NCBI GenBank assembly: GCA_029962745.1
Contig: CM057171.1
Location: forward strand, 3,444,682-3,508,681
Length of the DNA stretch: 64,000 nucleotides
Direction of reading: 5' to 3'
Origin: Echinometra lucunter
Taxonomy: Eukaryota > Echinodermata > Echinoidea > Camarodonta > Echinometridae
Below, piece after piece: positions 1-12,287 of this stretch. Below the pieces are notes generated by a model. That model had not been told where the DNA came from. It saw only the letters and a list, made by a program, of their open reading frames with translations, and ran no database searches. Positions within the stretch are counted from its first letter, which is position 1; every line of letters starts with the position of its first letter. The translations under genes and the position numbers were made by a program.

Positions 1-462
1 GCAGCTGTGCGGTGCTCAAACGCCACAAGAATTAGAGAAAGTTTAAAAATTGGAAGCTAAATGAGTGCGAAATTCACTAGCTTTTGACTCATGAAGCCTG
101 TTTGTGTGAGAAGCCGTACTCCCTACACAGGTTTCCGTGAGCAATGTGAAGGAATTCGTCGCCAGTGGGTAAAAACATCAACAGAAAGGACTTTGAAGTC
201 AAGAAACATTAACATTATGTACTTTGGCGTAAAATTTAATGAGTGAAAACATGACTTTGTAAACAGGGCTTCTATGCTGCAATCGAACTTTTACCGACAA
301 AACTAAGTTGAAAAACCATCGAAAGTACAAAAAAAAAATCAACCTTCATACCTTCATCCGTCAGATATGACCACTGTCTTACCTCATCTACCCATGTATC
401 CATGCTTTATTTTATTGATCTAGAATAAAGTAAATGGAACAGTATCGGGGCATATCTCATAT
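1..462. other. AT-rich sequence, no gene seen
   Basis: No reading frame, RNA gene or repeat family is supported here. The only local structure is a short A run near 330. Confidence 0.6.
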
Positions 463-606
463 ACATTCATTTTGTACACAGAGCCAATCGCGGTCAGCGT
501 GCTTGCCCACTGCAGCAATGGCGTCGCCGATAGAACATTCATTTTGTACACAGAGCCAATCGCGGTCAGCGTGCTTGCCCACTGCAGCAATGGCGTCGCC
601 GATACA
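463..606. repeat. 72-bp direct tandem duplication
   Basis: Two head-to-tail copies, 463-534 and 535-606, are identical over about the first 70 bases (both begin acattcattttgtacacag). Because 72 is a multiple of three, the small frame at 434-646 stays open and repeats a 24-residue block containing QSRSACLPTAAMASPI. The unit is more GC-rich and CpG-rich than its flanks. Near-identity implies a recent duplication. No function is recognised, and a coding role is not supported. Confidence 0.95.
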
Positions 607-1295
607 TAAACCGGAGGTGAAATTGGTCTATAATAAACATTTCTAATTTTGACTATTCTAAAATACTATTGTTTTAAACATTGTTATTGTTATAATCATA
701 TTGTTCATTTTACACTGGGATTCATATAAAATACACGTACAAAAAATACATTTCTTCGACTTGAATGAGGGAAAAATCCAAATTTCGAATACAAACTAAA
801 CCAATAGCTTTAGAAATCAATTTTATTAATTTCTAATCTAATAAATATATGGAGTGCACTTGCAATGTGGAAACAACCTCAGTACATACATGTACATGTA
901 CATTATCATCGGCCCTAAACTAAAGAAAAGCGTTTAGGCATTATAAGCAGAATACAGATAAGTGACCCCTATACAAATGTTATTTATCATCATGATCATC
1001 ATCAGAATGAGTAAAAATTTCACTGTGATTTTAAATGGATAACACTGACATTTCGAAATAACTTGTAAGTTTTCATTTCCTTTAGAATTAGTTCAAAGAT
1101 AAACACTCAACGTGCTCAAATACCCCCCCCCCCCCTAAACTTTACAGGGTGGACTTGCCAAAACTCCGCTCAATACGATCAAGATAAGGGATTAGTAGAA
1201 GTATGGTCAGGATATTCGTTTCGACGTTGAATTGCTTGCATACATGGTTTAGCCCATCCGAGGACAGCGATTCGCTCATACCATGCATACTATAT
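607..1295. other. AT-rich sequence with one C run
   Basis: Nothing gene-like is visible. A 13-base C run lies at 1123-1135, one of many such homopolymers in the window. Confidence 0.6.
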
Positions 1296-1395
1296 TGTGC
1301 GAGAAATATGTAATGCACCTCGTCTATGGACCACGTGGCATGATCGAGGTTCAAATCTCTGTCACGACATGAGAGTCATTGGGCACGACATATGG
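1296..1395 (+). repeat. Degenerate tRNA-derived SINE remnant
   Basis: A B-box-like stretch (gaggttcaaatctctg, 1346-1361) is followed by a segment resembling the cacgac..gtcatt.ggca..gacat body of the better SINE at 41.4 kb. The A box is weak and the 3' part is not recognisable. It is probably an old truncated copy. Confidence 0.35.
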
Positions 1396-1454
1396 ATATA
1401 CCTTTGCTGCTTTCAAACAAATTGGTCGTAAAATGTAAATGGTACTTTTGCTTG

Positions 1455-1506
1455 ATAACGCTGTTCGTAAAGTCATTCGTAACTTTACGAGCAGATTTAT
1501 GAAACA
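1455..1506. repeat. Solo end of an inverted-repeat element
   Basis: The segment gttcgtaaagtcattcgtaa..ttacgagcag..ttatgaaac resembles the right terminal arm of the complete element at 58563-58904, which carries cgtaaagtcat..cattcgtaa..acgaacagcttcatgaaat. No partner arm is found upstream, so this is a truncated copy. Confidence 0.4.
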
Positions 1507-2925
1507 AGCTCATGCAGGCAGGAAGATAAACTTTTGCTCTATACTTTGAAATATCTCAGTTCAGCTAGCTTACATCCAAAATCTTGACAAACCTTGCGCT
1601 TTAATACATTTATCATCATCATTCTCTGATTAAATCTGACGTGCTAGAAAAAATATGGCATAAATTACGTCATAATGTAGGTGAGGTCACTAGATGAGAC
1701 AAAGTATAAGACAAGGATGATAAGAGTCATGTGTAAACCTATGTTTCGGTGACGAAGACTCCGCAAGAACGTGTTATCAATGGAATCATTCAAAACATTT
1801 TAGTTAGGCTATTAATAGTTGCAGAATGTTCTTCACTTTCTGAAATTCAGCAAACCCGAGAGACGTAACGAGACGAGAGGTACAAAACCCATGCACGTTG
1901 TATTGAAGGATCTCTGTGGTTTAACATAGTTTCTTCGTCATACCCTAATCAACGTCATCGTCAACATGGTCAAAGATGTGCTCTAAAGTAAAAAACCCTC
2001 GCCCTACCCAGGAGAATTAGGAGTGGTGACTCACCATATAAAAGTAATAATAGGCCGTGTCCTAATATTTCCACAAGATCAAAGAATTGAAAGTGTACTG
2101 TCTTATCTTATTAGTTTATTACTGGCCTGGATAAGCACTATACTAAGAGTACTGTTAGTCTCTACGCAACAAAATATTTGGAGGGTTTTAAAATTGTATG
2201 ACTTTCCTAATCTGGGGACATTTTACGGATTCTTAGTTGTACCTTAATTCCGCAGAATACATAAAATCCCTACCTACATGAATATCGTTTATGCCTTCGT
2301 TGTCTGTTGTTTTTGCACCAATTTTTGGCGACCGCGTGCCAGGCTGTACTTTTTTGCCGCCAAACAAACTGGTGAGGAATTCGCCATTGACCATGGGCGA
2401 GGTAATTAGGATCCTGAAACACGAGACTCACTGTCGGCGAAATAGAAGCCCTTCTCATGAATGTATGGTAGCCTTGAACGAACAAAAAGAAAAGCTCTCG
2501 GACAGGGAACGTTGATCGTTTGAACTAGAACAAGAAAATCCGACCATCTCGGGTTATGTCTATGGGATCAAGCAACTATGTATGGAGTAAACACAATTCT
2601 TACGTTACTCACTGAATACCAACTTTGGAAGTTTGTTTTCTAGAATGCTTATTTATTTCATCCCGTCTCCGTTTATAAGAACATGTCTGGTTCACCGCTT
2701 TAGTTGCCGCATTTCAACAATATGACGCTGAATGTCTGTCTTCGTCTCTGACTGAACGTCATTCGTTCATCTTCCGTATCTTTTTCTGTATCAAGGTCAC
2801 TGTACTGTTACCGCACTATTCAACGTTCATATTCACTATGCTATCCTTTTGCCTACGTACGTAACGACGGTTAAAGAAAAAAAACAGCTATCCGTACCTT
2901 GACGATAGATGAAATGAATACAGAA
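1507..2925. other. No supported gene
   Basis: Mostly AT-rich. Around 2290-2515 both strands are open for about 70 codons and GC is a little higher, but the translations match no family I recognise. Nothing else stands out. Confidence 0.5.
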
Positions 2926-2943
2926 ATATATATATATATATAT
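2926..2943. repeat. (AT)n microsatellite
   Basis: An uninterrupted TA dinucleotide run. Confidence 0.9.
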
Positions 2944-3029
2944 TTAAGCAAGAATAAGAAAAAATAATGTAGGTCTAATCATCATTAATGTTATTACCCT
3001 AGTATAAATCATTCAAGGATTAAGTTCTT

Positions 3030-3160
3030 ACCAGGAACCATTTACTACACCCGGGTGGAGAGTGGCAAATGTAGATTAATGTTTTGCCAAAAAAGACAAA
3101 GAGGACTCGAACCACGAACCTTTAGATCAACCGCTCGGTGACGTATCCACCACGACACCT
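3030..3160 (-). repeat. tRNA-derived SINE, family B, 5' part
   Basis: On the minus strand the segment starts ggtgtcgtggtggatacgtc, has a B box ggttcgagtcc, then runs into a body reading ttttggcaa..atctacatttgccactctccaccc. The same order occurs in the copy at 41414-41766. The 3' half, with its gcgctatataaat end, is missing. It is a retroposed pol III-type element with an internal promoter, not a functional tRNA gene. Confidence 0.75.
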
Positions 3161-4967
3161 GTAACACGATGATATCTTGAATACCACCTGTCCTCATACC
3201 TTGTCTGGCACGGTGTAGCCAGTGTCCTTGCCTGCACTTTCGTTAGACGGAAACGGTTGCTACGTACATGACGTAACATCCTACCAGCTAGCTCACACAA
3301 CCCCACCATCCTTTCAACAACACCTTCCTTATACGCCTTACATCTTGCGCATCTGTCTAACATCATAACCTTGTTTCTGCTCATTGTATGTATATGTCTT
3401 CAATTTCGTTATAACTAAAGAGACACCTTCCTACGAAAGAGGCCCCTGGATTGAACAAGGTGATGATCATGATTAAGGTTTTGCTAAACGACATTGCATC
3501 TCAGGAAGGACCTAAAAATCGCGAATCATTTGGACCCGAGTATAATACCTTTAAACACCTTTTTAAAGCCCACTTACTTTTATTTTCAAAGCTGGAGTAA
3601 GCCTTGAAAAAAAGTATACTGTCATGGGTTAATCTCGGGAAACAGATCAGTTCAGGACAGAGGGGGTGGGATGATTGAATGAGGTAACAAACGGCGGTTT
3701 TCAAGAATACCACCATAAAACATTTCCCTTTCCCTTAACTTTCTTCACCCTGCTGCTATACAATGCTAGTAACCAACATAACTCATTCTTAATGTGACTC
3801 ACTGAGAAACGACCGGAACATTTTCGTCTCATTTATAGTTTTTTTTAATGGTGGAAAGTGGAAAGTGAAAAGTTGCATACTTCTTGTCTTATTCCATGGA
3901 TCTCATAAGATCCATGCTTATTCTAAGGACTAAAAATCCACTGACTCTTCCATGCCTCCTGTGGATCACTTTAGTTTGAAGTCGAATCCACTCAACGTTT
4001 AACATGTTTAAGTGGATAGCGCTCAAAAGCATTAGTTGGAATTACCTTTCGTGAGCGGATTCAACTATTTTTTATTCCCTGTCACAAAAAAGTGCTTCCT
4101 AATTACTTCTTCTCAGTGGACAGATTTTTACTTTTGCATATTCATAGAGAACAGGCATGATACACAGGGTAATGTTAGATTGTCGATTGTGTAGAGTGTC
4201 GATGTTTGCCATAGGCAATAAGGTGTAGAAAACCTGTCTTGTGGCTTTCCAGGGCACTTGACGGTGACATTTTAAGTCTTAATCCGTCGATGACACAGTT
4301 TACACTTGTTTTTTGTTCTTTTAATAGAGGTGATTCACCGATGTTCCAGTATACCCCTAAAGACGTTTTGGGGAGCCTTGTTGTGCTCCTGAACAATTTG
4401 TGTCACCAAGAAAATTGAGACATAGAGTCACTTTCTGGTTCAAGGGCATGAACGAAATACTGCCCGCCAACACTGGAAGAAAGAATGAAAGCTACCTTTA
4501 CCTAAGAGTTCTCAAAAAGACTATGCAGTGTGAACAGGCTCAAATGGCGGGATAAACATTTTGTTATGTAGCTGGCTACCTATGGCTGGATGGCAATTTT
4601 TTGACCAGGAATACACGGAAATGTTGCCAATTAATGCGGTAGCAATAGCATCAATTGAAATTTCCCTAACATGAGCAGGGTACAAAGTAAAGTACCAGTC
4701 GAGTTAGGGAGACATAACTATGATAACCAAGCATGTAATAAGATAACCTTATTTGTGACGTGGTGAGCTCGTGTGAGATAACAAATCTAAGCTCAATCGG
4801 CTGGTTAAAAAGTGAATCATCTTTTATTTCTCTTTGCTCGGTATAGAATTCCCATTTTCAGAAACATCATGAAAGTTAGGATATCTTGATTTTTTTTCTA
4901 AAAAAAAACTAATGGAAGGACATTACAAGATTACAAAGACATATAATGGCCTTAAGTGTTTTAATTA

Positions 4968-4970
<3 letters not shown>
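3161..4970. other. No supported gene
   Basis: The SINE continues without a stop into a minus-strand frame at 3161-3384 containing CARCKAYKEGVVERMVGLCE, which I do not recognise. The rest is AT-rich with no repeat family identified. Confidence 0.5.

Positions 4971-4999
<29 letters not shown>
4971..4999. repeat. (AG)n microsatellite
   Basis: About 14 uninterrupted AG units. Confidence 0.95.
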
Positions 5000-5003
<4 letters not shown>

Positions 5004-5199
5004 AAACAATAATTTTCCTTGCAGGAAGATACGTCCAATGGGCGATCTACCTCTAAATGATGTTAATTTACGATGAATGTCTTCAAATATAACTGACTTT
5101 CAGATTTTGAATTGCGATACAAAAAAGCATTTTGATGTCTACCTTTAACCTTCTGTCAGAACATGCTTCAACTTATCGACTTTACACCTCTGTCGTCGT

Positions 5200-5425
5200 C
5201 AGGGGCCGCTGAAGAGGGGGGGGGGGCTGCACCCCCCTTCCCCAGATATACATCAAAAATGAAAATTAAAAAAAAAAAATATTTGGTATTTGAATCGCTC
5301 ATAGGCTGGCAAAACCATAAAAACAAAATGGCTACAGGGGGCTCTGTCCCCTGGACCCCGCTTTTTTTCTTTTTTTTGTGTCAGCCCCCCCCCCCCCCCA
5401 AAAAAAAAACGTTTCGCAGCCCCTG
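5200..5425 (+). mobile_element. Non-autonomous inverted-repeat element, hAT-like ends
   Basis: It begins caggggccgctgaa and ends ttcgcagcccctg, so the ends are imperfect inverted repeats of the CAGGGGC type common in hAT elements. The interior has a G run, A-rich sequence and a C run (about 5386-5399) but no transposase. The copy at 21612-21873 matches in reverse orientation, sharing tttttatggttttg and gcctatg-type blocks. Flanking 8-mers (gtcgtcgt/atcgtaag) match only in part, so a target duplication is not proven. Confidence 0.7.
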
Positions 5426-6574
5426 ATCGTAAGGTAATGGAAAACAAAGGAAAGAAAAGGCGTCACCTAGATATCACGCGTGTTTTCTTTTCCCCGGTGA
5501 CTGGACTCAGACATGGGTATGAGAGCTATCATCTAGCAACACTCACTTTCTCCTTCAACCTCTAGGGATTGGGACTAAACCTCGGACATGCGAAAAACCT
5601 CGGTCACGACACCCTGAATCTCCTCGAAGTGACTTCATCCAGAATGACAGTTCATAAATCAGAACACCCTCATACCTAAACACACAGTCATTACGTTAAA
5701 CTAACATACGTCCCTCGTCATCATAATAAATCCCATTTAAGGGTGATCTTAATTGAAATGAATAGTCATGACATTCCCGTAAGCCCATCGTGAGTAGGAT
5801 TACCTCAGCTAATCCGTGCAGTCCCTTGTATTCATATCTGTGCTACTGCGAGGTGCACGAGTCATCTTTAAAGGGCATGGGAAAGGCACAGAATTAGGGA
5901 AGAAGGTTAGTAATTTGCACTTTAGGTCAGGTTTCGTGAAAGGACTTAATAAAGTGGACAATTTCGAGCCTGTTTCCTAATTGGTGTTAACTGACCACGC
6001 CTGTCGCAGACACGTGGGCGCTGCTCCCTGCCATTTCCGCACCGCGTATCTTAAAGCAGGGATTAGATGGACATGGATGAGAAGCAGCGAATTAAGGTAA
6101 GGGATGGGCTGATTTGAATTCTGAAGCCGGTCAAAGAGCTTTATGTGCCACGGGCATCACCGCAGATGACCAAACCAGGCAAGTTGACCACTGCAGTCTT
6201 GCAGTTTGAGCTCAGTGAACTTAATACATTCACGTTTTAAAGTAAGACAATGACAAATACTAGTAATACAACTAGCGGTATAAAATGAACACTTGTCATT
6301 TTGATCCATGGCCTGGTTAAATTCCAGAAGAATGAATTAAAAGAAACACAATCTATACGAAAATGTACCGAAATATTACTCTTTAACGACAGAGCTGTGA
6401 TTTTCATTTAACATGTTTAAACAGCCTTGGTAGTATTTTACCACACACTTAATTCTTTCTTGAGGTGAGACCTTCAACACTTCTATTAAAACATTTCGCA
6501 TATAAATAATGATAACTTTGAAATGCAATGTTGCAGTATTTAGCACTGAATTTAACCTTTTGGTATTTAACCTT
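5426..6574. other. No supported gene
   Basis: Mixed-composition DNA. A weakly tRNA-like stretch near 5560-5615 (cctcggtcacgacaccctg) is too decayed to assign. A slightly GC-rich patch lies at 5995-6060. Confidence 0.5.
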
Positions 6575-6599
6575 CCCCCCCCCCCCCCCCCCCCCCCCC
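6575..6599. repeat. 25-base C homopolymer
   Basis: An uninterrupted C run, among the longest in the window. Confidence 0.9.
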
Positions 6600-7008
6600 T
6601 CATACAAATCATGTTAAACAGCACTTCGAGATCCAGATACAGGTTTAGGAAAAGAAAATGAGTCCTCGGCCTTGTCTACACGTATTTCCAATATCTTTCC
6701 CGACAAACCTCAGTGGCTGCAGTAGCCATCAGATCAATTTAGGGGGATCACCCTTTCGCTGCCTCCCTCGTTGGTAATGAACGCCTATGGCTGGGTGAGT
6801 GATCATGACGTGGCGTCAAGGCGCAGCGAATTCTCCAGAGACGTGATCACAGTGATTGCGAGATTTTCGGGAAGCGGTAAGTGCTCTAGTCTGCACGATG
6901 TAGCGCACTCAATATTTGAAGATAAGCAATTTAATACTAATCGTGTAAAGTGCATCTCATTCATAAGACGATGCATCAAGAATACCCATATAGATTTATC
7001 CAGCATTC

Positions 7009-7640
7009 TTTTTTTTTTCAAATTCAAATTCATATTTATTTACCACATTTCCATAAAAGCGACAACAAAATATAACATAATAAACAAATGCATCCAAAAC
7101 GTCATGAAAATTTCTAAAATAAATAACAACAATCTAAGAGAGAGAGAGAGAGAGACAGAGAAGAAAAAGAAACAATCAAAGACAGAGATGTGAATATGAA
7201 ACAATAATACATGCATAAAAAATGTGGTGGGATCAAAAGAAGTTAATCAAAAACTTGATCATGTTAATAGATTGACCCCAATTCAACATAACAAACTAAA
7301 TGAAAGTAAAGAAATTGAAGTACGTAGAAAATACAAATAGAACAAAACCCCTAATATATTTGAATAAACAAATATCAATGCAGAATTATAGGTTATTATG
7401 AAGGTGGGTTTTTCAGGTTATTTTCAAATGTGTTAAGCGATTCGCACTGTTTAATTTCAGGTGGTAAATTATTTCAAACTGTGGAGTGTGTACAGTGAAC
7501 CTGTACACACTAAACGAACTCAGTAGTCAATACTCAATGGTGAAATCAGAGAGATTATTCATCTTCGTTTCTATTAGGAAGTTTCGTCCCCTCCTTATCC
7601 TTCCCAACAGGTATCCCACTAGGACATAAGAGTTATACTC
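7009..7640 (-). pseudogene. LINE 3' end: reverse-transcriptase C-terminus plus 3' UTR
   Basis: Read on the minus strand, 7396-7476 encodes NNLPPEIKQ..SLNTFENNLKN followed by a stop. This is the usual terminal motif of CR1/L2/jockey-type LINE ORF2 proteins, W-N-x-L-P-x-E-I, then a lysine-rich tail. The tryptophan codon expected just before NN is TGA here, so the frame is broken. A 3' UTR of about 390 bases follows. It includes an AG/CT array (7136-7155), a polyadenylation-like aataaa near gaatttgaatttg, and a terminal A tract seen as T at 7009-7018. The element is 5'-truncated and dead. Exact clade is not assigned. Confidence 0.7.
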
Positions 7641-9194
7641 TCAGAAAACCTTGCATTTGGACATGCCATCTTCACGTCTCTGCGAAGATGATGAAAAGTA
7701 CTTAATTGTCATTTTTTTTTTTGCGACGAGCATTATTATATAAAACAACACATGTAGTGAGTAAATATTGGTGAGCAAACAGGAAGCTTTCGAAGTATAA
7801 AAACTGAAACAAAGAGGGCAGTAAGAAAACAATCGTTGTCTCTTTTCACTCTTCGTTCAATCAAGTTAATAAGCATATGGAAAGGGAGAATAATACAGTA
7901 TAATATTCAAGGGGTAATGGGTGGCTTTTACAAATCGGCATTTCTTTACCATCAGAATATGAAATAAAAGTATGCCCGATATCATAGCTTGTTGAGAGAG
8001 GAGGAGGAGGAGGAGAAATAGAGTATAACTGAAAAGTGAGACAAGCCTTTGCTGTTCTGAGCGAAATGTACAAATGCATGAGAATATTAGCAAAAGAACT
8101 GTTTAGAAGGAAAAATGACTGAAATGTGAGACAAGTGGGCACGCGTGGCTGTTGACACTGTTGTACACAATCGGTTATTAAGCCAAGATTAATACATCCT
8201 GTTCTGATTGACCAAGTTTGCTTTCCCTATTTTCCTAGGGCATCATAGGTACATCATTCTAGTGGAGAGACTGATTGCAAATAAGTCATCTTTATCTCCG
8301 AGGATTTCAATAAATTTCATTATTGTTATCGTTTGCAATGGAATGAAATGTATCGTGACTGTTGCGACATTAGAAAAACAGCAACATACTTATTCATATT
8401 CAGTGTAGGGCTCGCAGGCAGAGCAGTAGTAAATACCTAAAATTTGCCCAATTATTTGTAGTGTCATTATCATCATCTTCTTCTTCTTCTTCTTCTTCTT
8501 CTCCTTCTTCATTCTTCATTATATCACATCGATCATTCGATTTGATGTTTCCTCTATCGAACGGTACACGTTCTTAAATAGAACGAAGGAATGAATCGTG
8601 GGGTATTCTGTATAAAACGCACAGTCTACACTACTACTAAAAACGCAGTCCCTACCTCTACATAATTCAACTTCACTTTTATATCAGTTTCAATAGTGGC
8701 TTTTGCAAAGTACTGCTAGCTACTAGCGACTTTCGTTTAAAATAAAACTAGGCGATGCGGCACACTCGTGATTGATATTGTGACTGTATGCATTATAATG
8801 CGTACTGCGTGAATCCCTGTCAATATGGAGTGACTTGCATGGAAATGTGTCGTCATCGACTGCGTACTCTCTGTACTTCAACTCTTTGAAAAGTCCAGCA
8901 GTGCAAGAGTTCACTTCATTGGGGCACACCGCATTACCACTATTGATAGTTAACTTTAATATGATATGCTTCCATAACCCTTACAAATTTGGAGTGAATT
9001 GGGAATAGGTTATACGAATATGATACAAAAGCTTGATTTACATTTGAAATGGTGTGGGAAGGGTCTAGTCATTTATTAGCAATATTAGTGTTCATTTTAC
9101 ACAATTACCCTGCAGTAATAGAGTACAAGTTGAGGGGAAATTATTCCTTACTTATCCACGCGGGGAATATCTAGTAGCTCCAAAATCAATGCCA
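7641..9194. other. No supported gene; one (TTC)n array
   Basis: A TTC repeat lies at 8476-8510 and a short GGA repeat near 7998-8014. A minus-strand frame at 8723-8929 is of mixed composition (starts MCPNEVNSC) but has no recognised homology. Remaining DNA is AT-rich. Confidence 0.5.
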
Positions 9195-9207
9195 CCCCCC
9201 CCCCCCA

Positions 9208-9238
<31 letters not shown>

Positions 9239-9252
9239 TTCTCTTTCTCTCT
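9195..9252. repeat. C run followed by (CT)n
   Basis: Twelve C at 9195-9206, then CT units with TTTC interruptions. The C-run to CT-array junction recurs at 16260 and 55659. Confidence 0.9.
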
Positions 9253-9609
9253 TAAGCTCTCCATCCGTCTAGCATACGACAACCACTAAATACTGCAACA
9301 CCATGGTCTCGCCACGTTGTTTCTGTTGGGTGCCATTTTAACGGGTTGGGGACACCCCTCTCCTTCCCCATTCCAACATAGCCACCCTACTCCATCACTC
9401 ATCACTCTCCAGTTTTGATTGATCGAACAAGGATGGGAAGTTTGCTTGGAGGTAGGCACAGAAATGAAGGGAAGAGACCATGTTCTGAATTAGTCAACTT
9501 TTAGCGAAAATATGAAGTTAACGCCAGGATTGTTGCCATGGCCGTCCCACGAAACATGACAAGATCGTCTACTATAGACTTGATTTGAGTAGATTGCTTC
9601 AACGTTCCC

Positions 9610-9700
9610 TCTCTTCTCCGTCCCCTCTCTCTCTCTCTCTCTGTCTCTCTATATCTCTCTTCCCTCCGTCTCTTTCGGGCTCTCCTCTCCTCCTTCTCTT
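9610..9700. repeat. Pyrimidine-rich CT microsatellite
   Basis: Interrupted CT/CCT sequence. It generates serine/leucine or glutamate/arginine frames on both strands that are not coding. Confidence 0.85.
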
Positions 9701-12190
9701 CCCCATTTTTTGTGGAGGGCGAAAAATAAATATTCCAATATTCCCTCACTTTATACTTATTTGGATTTTTTTTTCTTCAGATTAACCACTTTAAGTTTAT
9801 ACCAGTGTATCTTTTATCATATGTCTTATGTCTTTAATACCATATGGGCGACATGATGATTAGACAAAATGATATTGGACGAAATGATATCAGACCAAAT
9901 AGTGATGATGGACCGTTACAGCAATTAGATCATAGGCATTGGACTGATATTCAATATATGCCTTTTTTCAAAGCTATACATCGCTTGAAAATAATAACCA
10001 AGCTCATAGAAATGAAGATGATCAGGATTTTTTAAATTAAGTTAGGAAATACATTGTTTCGCCGTATTTGGCCATGAAAAGTAAATCAATGACACATTAT
10101 TGGGTTGTGTCAAAACAGAACTTCATCACAATAACCAAATGAAATTTTGCAAGTCATGACGTGAATTCGCTGTAAACTGATGACACGGAAGAATGAAATA
10201 GAGAAATAAACTGTAAATTCATTAAAAATACCAGATCTGGTATTTGTTTAAACAAATATGTCGGACCTTGATTATGAAAGCTCTCCTTAGCACTACGTTT
10301 CGAGTTAGCCTCGCCAAGGCTATCGAGGGAGTGCGCTTCTTTCACACCTGTCGTGTGCAGAAGATCATTTCATTCTTTCACTCACAGCTAATTATTTAAA
10401 ACACTCGTCAGTCTCTACACCACGGCCTAATTACATTGATTTGTCCTTGGGCTAGGAGGATTCCGTGTGCAACCCATTCACAAATACTTCGAGTGAAATC
10501 AACATTTATAAACATGTGGCTTGAAATAAATGATTCGCTGAAAGATCTGCTTATTGTCTCGTCTATTTGCGATAATTCTATCGGACAGTTTTTGCGTGTT
10601 GGAACCCGACTGTCCATTCGTCACAAAACAAACTAACAACGAAACTACATCATCTCCTGTTATATTTCACTCTTCATGAAATTAAATCAGGAATCCATTC
10701 CTATTTCTGTCTCTCTTGGGACATGGAATTGAAAATTGGGAATGATATAAAACTGGCTCGACTCTGAGATCCGCAAGTGTCCAGCGGACAACCCTGAAAG
10801 AGAATCACATCTGTGGTCACTGACATGGCTGAGTGAAGATGAAATTTTTGTGACGATGAATAATTCTTTCTCTTATCATCGAATCTATCCCCTTTCTTCC
10901 ATTGGTCATCGATCCTGCGCTAAATCTATTCCGGAATTGAGAGCTCACGATTCCTGTTGAAGCGAGAGAAACGGGATACCTGTACCCTCCAGATGATGTC
11001 CGCGAGTAGCAGGTCATTGTCACTTTGAGCTGGCTCCCTCGAGGATACCATAGCGTAATTCAATCACGTGAGAAAGAAAGCACGATAATGAACTGCATCT
11101 TCAGCTCTGCGTTGACAAATAACTTTTTCTGTTAAACATTACACGGTGACGTGTTCTTAGGACCTGCCTAATTCATTTCATTTTTTTTTTATCATGCCAT
11201 ATACATGATATAATAACACTCTCACTCATTTCAGGTACTCGTTCACCTCAGTCATATCGATGCTAGGTGACTTTGCAAAATCATAACATGATACATAGCC
11301 AAAAATGGTAAGTAGCATGAATAAGACACCATTTTTTACAAGGGCTACATGGCCGTGATGAACAATATTCAATGTGTATTTTATCCAGACCTTTTGATAT
11401 CTCGACTTAATACAGTTAGCAGCCGTACTACGATTTTCTTCTGAATGCATTTTTCACGTCAGATTTTCGATAGCTCGACACACAGGTCTGGATAGACCAC
11501 ACTGGTTTTGTTGGTTTTTTGTTTGTTGGTTTGTTTTGGGGGTTTGTTTCCTTTTGTTGTTTTTTTTTTTTCTGCAAGTCTTAAAGGAGAATAGAACTTT
11601 ATTACTTCCGATTCACTCAAATAAATAATTGGGATTTAGGATATTTTCCAATCCTCCTAGGGAAAATTAATGATGTTGACTCGATCAAAAAAAATATATC
11701 CTATAAAAAAGTGTATGGAAAGCTTATTTATCCACACGTGTGCTGCATATGTATATCACCTGGAGGGATGACAGGCATAATGGTTCACATCATTAAAACA
11801 ATTACGTTCTCCAAGCTACTTCCTATTTTTCGCTCGAAAAGAAACTACGTTTTACCTCGAAAGAAAAACATAGGGCATAACCCGTTATATCTTGTGAGGG
11901 AGGGGAGGGTACAGAAGGGATCAAATGACGGTTTCCCCATGATGCATTTCGATAATTCGAGATTTCAGAAGGGGATCAGGAGAATCAAACTTTTGACAAT
12001 GTTTGTTGGGTTAGTGGTAAGTTTGAATAAGATGACTGATTTTAAATAAATGGAAAATAAAGATAATGAAGTCATCAATACTGCATTATGGGGTATTTCT
12101 GGCTAAGCACAGAAAATGTAAAATAAGATGCGCTCAAGTCTTGTAAAGTAACGCAAATATGAGGATCAGTGGTTCAAAATAATGGAGTCT
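9701..12190. other. No supported gene; two overlapping palindromes inside
   Basis: No coding or RNA gene is supported. Two overlapping perfect palindromes occupy 10226-10258 (listed separately). A GT/T-rich stretch lies at 11505-11572. The 112-codon frame at 11711-12049 matches no known family. Confidence 0.5.
10226..10258. other. Two overlapping perfect palindromes
   Basis: aaataccagatctggtattt (10226-10245, 20 bp) overlaps tatttgtttaaacaaata (10241-10258, 18 bp). The second places two TTTGTTTA half-sites in opposite orientation, resembling forkhead-factor cores. Regulatory use is inference only. Confidence 0.6.
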
Positions 12191-12192
12191 TT

Positions 12193-12211
12193 ATTATTTG
12201 TATTATTATTA

Positions 12212-12287
<76 letters not shown>

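Noticed and set aside
2393..2402. Start codon in strong context directly before a splice-donor-like site
   Set aside because: accatggg..gag then gtaatt would give a three-codon coding start with no promoter, upstream signal or downstream exon. Chance is more likely.
6771..7193. 140-codon plus frame
   Set aside because: Its second half is the antisense of a LINE 3' UTR and an AG repeat, and its first half has no recognised motif.
8723..8929. Minus-strand 68-codon frame of protein-like composition
   Set aside because: No recognised motif, no splice or promoter evidence, and a length within chance expectation for 64 kb.
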